Origin: Janibacter hoylei PVAS-1
Lineage (GTDB): Bacteria; Actinomycetota; Actinomycetes; Actinomycetales; Dermatophilaceae
Direction: 5' to 3'
DNA length: 64,000 bases
NCBI RefSeq assembly: GCF_000297495.1
Contig: NZ_ALWX01000003.1
Span: forward strand, 43,000 to 106,999
Shown here: in pieces, positions 59,191 to 64,000 of the stretch
Position numbering within the stretch: position 1 is the first letter of the stretch
Layout of the letters: each line of letters opens with the position of its first letter
Position numbers and translations under genes: made by a program
Notes under the pieces: model-generated
What the model was told of the DNA's origin: nothing
What the model saw: the letters and a program-made list of their open reading frames with translations, nothing else
Databases searched by the model: none

Positions 59191-60126
59191 ATGCGCCCGA
59201 TGCTCGCCACCCTCACCGAGGCCCTGCCCCAGGGGCCCGGCTGGGTGCACGAGGTCAAGTGGGACGGCATGCGGGTGCTCGCCGACGTGCGCGGCGGCGG
59301 CCTGACCCTCACGAGCCGGTCCGGTCGCGACGTCACCGCGTCCTTCCCCGAGCTCGTCGCGCTCGCCGAGCTCTACGACGACATGCTCCTCGACGGCGAG
59401 GTCGTCGCTCTCGAGGCCGGCCGGCCCTCCTTCGGCGCCCTCGCCGAGCGCATGCACGTCTCCGACCCGCGTCGAGCGGCCCGCGCCGCGGTGGCACGGC
59501 CGGTCACCTTCATCGCCTTCGACCTGCTGCGCCTCCTCGGCCAGGACCTCGTCGACCAACCCTGGTCGACCCGCCGCGCGTTGCTCGAGCAGCTCGACCT
59601 CGACGGTCTGCGCTGCCAGGTGCCCCCGACCTACGACGACGGCGAAGGCCTCCTCGCCGCCACCGTCGACCAGGGCCTCGAGGGGGTCGTCTCCAAGCGA
59701 CGCGATGCGCCCTACGCACCCGGCCGCCGCTCGCCCGACTGGCTCAAGCGGCCCCACCGCGACAGCGTCTCCGTGGTCATCGGTGGCTGGCGACCCGAGG
59801 TCGGGGGCACCCGGCTCGGCGCCGTGCTCGTCGGGCTGCCCGACACCGACGGGTGGCGCTTCGTCGGCCGGGTCGGCTCCGGCCTCGCCGGCCGTGCCGG
59901 GGCGAGCCTGCTCACGCGGCTGCGACCGCTGGAGCGAGCGGACTCCCCCTTCGCCACGGAGGTGCCGCGTGAGGACGCGACGGGCACGACCTGGGTCGAG
60001 CCCGAGATCGTCGTCGACGTCGCCGCCCTCGGGCGCAGCTCGGGCGGCCGGCTGCGGCAGCCCGCCTTCCAGCGGGTGCGGACCGACCTCACCGCCACCG
60101 ACCTGCTGGAGACGGGCGATGGCTGA
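59191..60126 (+). CDS. ATP-dependent DNA ligase (LigD ligase-domain type)
   Basis: 311 aa, stand-alone ligase. Catalytic lysine in VHEVKWDGMRVLADV (ExKxDG motif), then LDGEVVALEAGRPSFGALAE, FIAFDLLRLLGQDL, EGVVSKRRDAPYAPGRRSPD and WLKRPHRDSVSVVIGGWRPE, the ordered nucleotidyltransferase motifs, plus an OB-fold C-terminus. Overlaps the polymerase gene by 8 nt. In most bacteria ligase and polymerase form one LigD; here they are separate but coupled genes. Confidence 0.93.
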   Translation: MRPMLATLTEALPQGPGWVHEVKWDGMRVLADVRGGGLTLTSRSGRDVTASFPELVALAELYDDMLLDGEVVALEAGRPSFGALAERMHVSDPRRAARAAVARPVTFIAFDLLRLLGQDLVDQPWSTRRALLEQLDLDGLRCQVPPTYDDGEGLLAATVDQGLEGVVSKRRDAPYAPGRRSPDWLKRPHRDSVSVVIGGWRPEVGGTRLGAVLVGLPDTDGWRFVGRVGSGLAGRAGASLLTRLRPLERADSPFATEVPREDATGTTWVEPEIVVDVAALGRSSGGRLRQPAFQRVRTDLTATDLLETGDG

Positions 60127-61000
60127 CCCCCGCGGCACCGTCACGCGCGTCGAGGTGGCCGGCCGGGCCCTGCGGCTCACCTCGCTCGACAAGGTGCTCT
60201 ACCCCGCGACGGAGACGACGAAGGGAGAGGTGCTCTCGTACTACGCCCGGGCCGGTGAGACGGTCCTCGCCCACCTCGCCGGACGGCCGGTGACCCGCGT
60301 GCGCTTCCCCCACGGGGTCGAGGACATGAGCTTCTTCGAAAAGAACCTGCCCTCCGGCGCACCCGACTGGCTGCCGCGGGTGCAGGTCCACGACGTCACC
60401 TATCCCCTCGTCGAGGACCTCGCGCAGCTGACCTATCTCGTCAACCTCAACAGCATCGAGCTGCACGTGCCGCAGTGGCGGGTCGCCGACGGCGAGCCGC
60501 TCAACCCGGACCGGCTCGTCATCGACCTCGACCCCGGCAAGCCCGCCGGTCTGCACGAGTGCGCCCGGGTGGCGCTCCTGCTGCGGGAGCGACTCGACGC
60601 ACTCGGCCTCGAGCTCTACCCCGTCACCTCGGGCAGCAAGGGCATGCAGCTCTACGCGACGCTCGGGGGCGACCTCACGAGCGACCAGGTCCGCGACCTG
60701 ACCCAGCAGCTGGCACAGGAGATGACCCAGCGCCACCCCGACCTCGTGCTGTGGAAGATGACGAAGTCGTTGCGGCCGGGCAAGGTCTTCATCGACTGGA
60801 GTCAGAACGTCGCGGCGAAGACGACCGTCTGCCCCTACTCGATGCGCGGTCGGGAGGACCCGTGGGTCGCGGCCCCGCGGACGTGGGAGGAGGTCGAGGC
60901 CGGCGCCGAGGACCCCGGCGCGCTGACCCAGCTCGACCACGAGCAGGTGCTCGAGCGGCTCGAGACCGACGGTGACCTGCTCGCCCCGCTGCTCGGGTGA
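60119..61000 (+). CDS. LigD polymerase/primase-domain protein
   Basis: 293 aa AEP-superfamily polymerase that fills ends during NHEJ. VRFPHGVEDMSFFEKNLPSG, LVIDLDPGKPAGLHECARVA with two catalytic Asp, YPVTSGSKGMQLYATLGGDL and RPGKVFIDWSQNVAAKTTVC with the third Asp are all present. It lacks both the ligase and the 3'-phosphoesterase modules. ATG 60119 begins within the ligase gene. Its substrate is NTP or dNTP at broken ends. Confidence 0.93.
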   Translation: MADPRGTVTRVEVAGRALRLTSLDKVLYPATETTKGEVLSYYARAGETVLAHLAGRPVTRVRFPHGVEDMSFFEKNLPSGAPDWLPRVQVHDVTYPLVEDLAQLTYLVNLNSIELHVPQWRVADGEPLNPDRLVIDLDPGKPAGLHECARVALLLRERLDALGLELYPVTSGSKGMQLYATLGGDLTSDQVRDLTQQLAQEMTQRHPDLVLWKMTKSLRPGKVFIDWSQNVAAKTTVCPYSMRGREDPWVAAPRTWEEVEAGAEDPGALTQLDHEQVLERLETDGDLLAPLLG

Positions 61001-61001
61001 C

Positions 61002-61631
61002 TCAGCCCTGCCGGGGGCAGCCCGCGCACGGCGCGCACCCGGGCAGCGCGTAGAGCAGGCAGCACGACTCCCGCTCCGGCGGCGGCGCACCGTGCAGCCG
61101 GGCCAACGCCATCTCCCACATGTCCTCGACCATGCCGAGGCGCTGGCGGCTGCTCATCTTCGTCGGCGTCGGCAGGGCCTGGGCGATCGTCCGGGCCGTC
61201 GCGACGTAGCCGGCCCGGGCCGCGTCCAGGCGTGCCACGTCGTCGTCGACGCGGCGGTGGTCACCGGGCCGCACCTGCACGGCGACCGGGTAGAGGTAGA
61301 CGGGGTCGAGACCGGTCGACCACAGCGCGGGGTCCGCCGACAGCACGAAGGGGGTCCGCGTCGCCGCCGTCGCGATGACCGTGGCGAGCGGGTCGATCAG
61401 GTACTGCAGGACGAAGGCCGAGGGCATGCCCGGCGGGGCGACCCCCGACTGTTCGAGCGTCACCTCGGCGTAGCGCTCGATCCACGCGGGGGCCAGCTGC
61501 GTGGCCCGGGCCAGCGACACCCCGAGGTCCGGGTCGCCGTCGTCGGCGACCCGGACCCGGAGCACGGCGAGGTGCCGGTCCAGCTGCGCGACGGCCTCAC
61601 GCAGCTCGGCACCCGTGGGGGCGGCGCTCAG
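61002..61631 (-). CDS. FhuF-like [2Fe-2S] protein
   Basis: About 209 aa, start uncertain. The C-terminus ends CCLLYALPGCAPCAGCPRQG, the C-C-x10-C-x2-C cluster-binding pattern of siderophore reductases of the FhuF group. The body has LARATQLAPAWIERYAEVTL and SRQRLGMVEDMWEMALARLH. No ATG or GTG opens the frame at the expected place. CTG 61631 overlaps the lsr2 stop by CTGA, mirroring other couplings here. It may release iron from ferric siderophores. Confidence 0.7.
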   Translation of the reverse strand: MSAAPTGAELREAVAQLDRHLAVLRVRVADDGDPDLGVSLARATQLAPAWIERYAEVTLEQSGVAPPGMPSAFVLQYLIDPLATVIATAATRTPFVLSADPALWSTGLDPVYLYPVAVQVRPGDHRRVDDDVARLDAARAGYVATARTIAQALPTPTKMSSRQRLGMVEDMWEMALARLHGAPPPERESCCLLYALPGCAPCAGCPRQG

Positions 61632-61957
61632 CCGTTGGCCCGGGCGTAGGCGTCGCGCACCTTCTGGCTGATGCGACCGCGGTCGGAGACCTCGTGGCCG
61701 TTGGCCCGGGCCCACTCGCGGATCTTGGTCAGCTCGCTGCTGCTCGTGCGCGACGACGAGGCGCCACCCGAGCTCTTGCGACCGGCGACCCGACGACCGG
61801 CGCCGACGTAGCCGGCGAGGGCGTCACGCAGGGCGGCGGCATTGCGCTCGTTGAGGTCGATCTCGTAGGTCACGCCGTCGAGGCCGAAGGTGACGGTCTC
61901 GGTCGCGTCGCCACCGTCGAGGTCGTCCTCAAGGATGATCTGCACACGCTGTGCCAT
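61628..61957 (-). CDS. lsr2: Lsr2 nucleoid-associated xenogeneic silencer
   Basis: 109 aa. The N-terminal oligomerisation part AQRVQIILEDDLDGGDATET is standard; the C-terminal DNA-binding part has IREWARANGHEVSDRGRISQ, whose RGR hook enters the minor groove of AT-rich DNA, and KVRDAYARANG ends the protein. A Ser-rich linker (SSGGASSSRTSSS) joins them. ATG 61957 is preferred over ATG 61972. In mycobacteria lsr2 lies between clpC1 and lysX; here lysS follows. Confidence 0.96.
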   Translation of the reverse strand: MAQRVQIILEDDLDGGDATETVTFGLDGVTYEIDLNERNAAALRDALAGYVGAGRRVAGRKSSGGASSSRTSSSELTKIREWARANGHEVSDRGRISQKVRDAYARANG

Positions 61958-62033
61958 AGGGGATCCAATCATGAGAATGAATTGACGGATCCAGACTAAC
62001 CATCACTGGCGCAGATGTCGCATTCGAGAAATG

Positions 62034-63749
62034 CTATTCCTTGTCCGCCTTTTCGGAAGGCTCGGAATGTGCACTTGAGGACTGCTGCTTCGCCTTCTGC
62101 TCGGCATTCCATCGCGCGAGGGCCTGGCGCTCTCGCCGGTCACCTTCGATCATGTACTTGATGATCCAGTAGAAGAGAAATGCGACGCCGACGGTCGGCA
62201 GCAGGGCTGCCGCATAGGGCCACCAGGTGTCGATGAATTCCATGGGATCAGCCTCCGGCTTCAGGTGCGGGAAGAGGATGGTCTCCCGGATACCGGCACC
62301 GGTGAAGAGCATGATGAGACGGTCGATGCCGAGCCCGAGGCCACCCATGGGCGGCGCACCGAACTCGAGGGCCCGCAGGAAGTCCTCGTCGAGCTGCATC
62401 GCCTCGTCGTCACCGGCCGCGGCCCTTCGGGACTGGTCCTCGAGGACCTCCCGCTGGATGACGGGGTCGATGAGCTCGGAAAAGGCGGTCCCGCGCTCCA
62501 CCCCGCCGATGAAGAGGTCCCAGGCCTCGATCTGGCCCGGCTTGTCGCGGTGCGGGCGCGCGAGGGGCTGGGCGATCGCCGGGTAGTCGCAGATGAAGGT
62601 CGGCTGGACGCAGGTCGGCTCGACGAGCTCGGCGACGAGCTCCATGGCGACCTTGCCCGCCTCCCACGACGGGTCGAGGTCGACCCCCTTCGCCGCCGCG
62701 ATCTCACGCAGCCGCTCGACGGGCGTCGTCACGTCGACGGCCTCGCCGACGGCCTCGCTCAGCCCGTCGTAGAAGGAGAGCCAGCGCCACTCGCCACCGA
62801 GGTCGACCTCGCCCGCGGGCGTCGTGACGACGCGGCTGCCGGCGACGTCTGCGGCCGCGAGGTGCAGCTCCTTGATGAGCTCGGCCATCGTGAACTGGTC
62901 ACCCCAGGCCTCGTAGACCTCGAGCGAGGTGAATTCCGGAGAATGCGTCGAGTCGACACCTTCATTGCGGAAGAGACGACCCATCTCGTAGACCTTGTCG
63001 ACACCGCCGACAACTGCCTTCTTCAGCGGCAGCTCGAGGGCGATGCGCAAGGACATCTTCTGGTCGAAGGCATTCATGTGCGTGTCAAAGGGGCGCGCTG
63101 CCGCGCCGCCGTGCACCAGCTGCAGCACCGGCGTCTCGATCTCGATGAAGCCGCGCGCGTGCAGGGTCTCGCGGATGGCCCGCACGATGCCGGCGCGCAG
63201 CCGCACCATGTCCCGTGCCTCCTGGCGCACGACGAGGTCGGCGTAGCGCTGACGCACGCGCGCCTCCTCGGAGAGGTCCTTGTGCAGGACCGGGAGGGGT
63301 CGCAGCGCCTTGGAGGCCAACGTCCACGAGGTCGCCATGACCGACAGCTCGCCGCGGCGCGAGCGGATGACCCGGCCGGTGACGGCGACGTGGTCACCGA
63401 GGTCGACGTCGGACTTCCACGCCGCGAGGGCCTCCTCGCCCACCTCCGCGAGCGAGAGCATGACCTGCAGGCGGGTCCCGATGCCCTCCTGCAGCGCGGC
63501 GAAAGCGAGCTTGCCGGTGTTGCGCACGAACATGACGCGGCCGGCGACCGTGACGACGTCGTCGGTCTCCTCACCGGTCTCGAGGTGCCCCCAGGACTGC
63601 GCCACCTCGGCCAGCGAGTGGGTCCGCCCGACGCCCACGGGGTAGGCCTGCCGCCCCTCGGCGAGGATGCGGTCGCGCTTGTCGCGCCGGATGCGCATCT
63701 GCTCGGGCAGCTCGTCGTCGGCGGGGGTCTCCATGGGGGCGTCACTCAC
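62034..63749 (-). CDS. lysS: Lysyl-tRNA synthetase with fused C-terminal membrane segment
   Basis: About 571 aa. Class II synthetase: an N-terminal OB fold (RVMFVRNTGKLAFAALQEGI), motif 2 LFRNEGVDSTHSPEFTSLEV, motif 3 LGLGIDRLIMLFTGAG, then FPHLKPE, where LysS normally ends. Here an in-frame extension of about 70 residues contains a membrane helix WWPYAAALLPTVGVAFLFYW and a basic QKAKQQSSSAHSEPSEKADK end. GGAGG at the junction lies 8 nt before ATG 62243, so the extension looks like a separate small gene joined by a lost base. GTG 63749 start. Confidence 0.93.
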   Translation of the reverse strand: MSDAPMETPADDELPEQMRIRRDKRDRILAEGRQAYPVGVGRTHSLAEVAQSWGHLETGEETDDVVTVAGRVMFVRNTGKLAFAALQEGIGTRLQVMLSLAEVGEEALAAWKSDVDLGDHVAVTGRVIRSRRGELSVMATSWTLASKALRPLPVLHKDLSEEARVRQRYADLVVRQEARDMVRLRAGIVRAIRETLHARGFIEIETPVLQLVHGGAAARPFDTHMNAFDQKMSLRIALELPLKKAVVGGVDKVYEMGRLFRNEGVDSTHSPEFTSLEVYEAWGDQFTMAELIKELHLAAADVAGSRVVTTPAGEVDLGGEWRWLSFYDGLSEAVGEAVDVTTPVERLREIAAAKGVDLDPSWEAGKVAMELVAELVEPTCVQPTFICDYPAIAQPLARPHRDKPGQIEAWDLFIGGVERGTAFSELIDPVIQREVLEDQSRRAAAGDDEAMQLDEDFLRALEFGAPPMGGLGLGIDRLIMLFTGAGIRETILFPHLKPEADPMEFIDTWWPYAAALLPTVGVAFLFYWIIKYMIEGDRRERQALARWNAEQKAKQQSSSAHSEPSEKADKE

Positions 63750-64000
63750 GGGAGCCACGATATCCGCGCGCCGCGCCGTGCCCGAATCCTCGCCTACTCC
63801 CGAGGGCGCAGCAGCTGCCAGCGAGGAGGGCGAGCGTCGCGCCCACCGCGAGCGACCACAGCCCCCGGGCGTCGGCGGCGAGGACGAGCAGCCCGACGCC
63901 GACGGCGAGGTCGGGACCGTGGACGACGGCGCGCACGAGGCCCATCGGCAGGGCGCCACCGGGTGTGGCGACGACGAGCCCGAGCCCGGGCGGCGGCGGC
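63742..64000 (-). CDS. Partial membrane protein, 5' end outside window
   Basis: A minus-strand frame open to the window edge with a stop at 63742, overlapping the lysS start by 8 nt. It contains VVHGPDLAVGVGLLVLAADA and LWSLAVGATLALLAGSCCAL, two hydrophobic segments that suggest a membrane protein, ending in a polar Gly/Arg tail. No family recognised. Confidence 0.5.
   Translation of the reverse strand, partial: PPPPGLGLVVATPGGALPMGLVRAVVHGPDLAVGVGLLVLAADARGLWSLAVGATLALLAGSCCALGSRRGFGHGAARGYRGSRE

Noticed and set aside
62034..63749. LysX (MprF-LysS lysyl-phosphatidylglycerol synthase)
   Set aside because: LysX has an N-terminal multi-helix membrane domain; here only one helix lies at the C-terminus.

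Overview
This window is a gene-dense piece of chromosome from a high-GC actinobacterium. The most likely home is Micrococcales, around Intrasporangiaceae (Janibacter/Knoellia-like), judged from codon use and gene order only. Actinobacterial markers present are Lsr2, an RpfB-type resuscitation factor, the tiny ribosomal protein bS22, ClpC with a ClgR-like site, DisA next to RadA, a TIGR03086 (DinB-like) protein and a bacterial NHEJ set. No plasmid, prophage, insertion sequence or CRISPR array was recognised.

Layout. 1-5.1 kb: two tandem paralogous membrane-anchored propeller-like proteins, tRNA-Gln, a TetR regulator, a VOC protein, and a divergent tam/MarR pair with a palindrome between them. 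5.1-13 kb: ABC-F ATPase, ispE, rsmA, rpfB, tatD, metG, the conserved actinobacterial block. 13-16.3 kb: membrane proteins, a TetR with a divergent 60-aa membrane peptide, a CPBP protease and a lipoprotein. 16.3-19.8 kb: sdhCAB. 20.9-28.9 kb: heme synthesis (glutaredoxin-like, rex, hemA, hemC, hemD, hemB, a MarR gene, hemL), with a Rex operator before rex and a four-fold 32-bp palindrome array before hemL. 28.9-42.2 kb: a block in the same order as M. tuberculosis Rv0495c-Rv0502 (acyltransferase, epimerase, bS22, HTH protein, proC, sugar isomerase, Ppx/GppA, Rv0495c-like), interrupted by acuC, a TrkA-type protein, GNATs, a proline-dehydrogenase-like gene and a lipid kinase. 42.3-46.9 kb: radA, disA, a DUF4185-like protein, mutY. 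46.9-50.8 kb: GNAT, LVIVD protein, DUF305 lipoprotein, and a decayed ArsR/SRPBCC operon ahead of an intact TIGR03086 gene. 50.9-57.2 kb: a 46-bp hairpin tandem repeat, clpC, mhuD, flavin reductase, Nei-like glycosylase, Ku. 57-64 kb: a propeller membrane protein, ligase and polymerase genes of NHEJ, an FhuF-like protein, lsr2, lysS (fused in frame to a membrane segment) and a partial membrane protein.

A technical theme runs through the window. About a dozen conserved genes (VOC, rpfB, sdhA N-terminus, hemD, acyltransferase twice, epimerase, proC, proline-dehydrogenase-like, a small membrane gene, ppx, flavin reductase) carry a single-base frameshift, nearly always one extra base in a run of 5-7 G/C. 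Several are housekeeping genes, so homopolymer errors in the assembly explain this better than real decay. Coordinates for these genes are given for the restored full-length reading.

Functionally the window joins redox-controlled heme and respiration genes (rex, hem, sdh, mhuD), DNA integrity (radA, disA, mutY, nei, ku, ligase/polymerase), proteolysis (clpC) and chromatin (lsr2, Lys-rich tails on Ku and on an acyltransferase).
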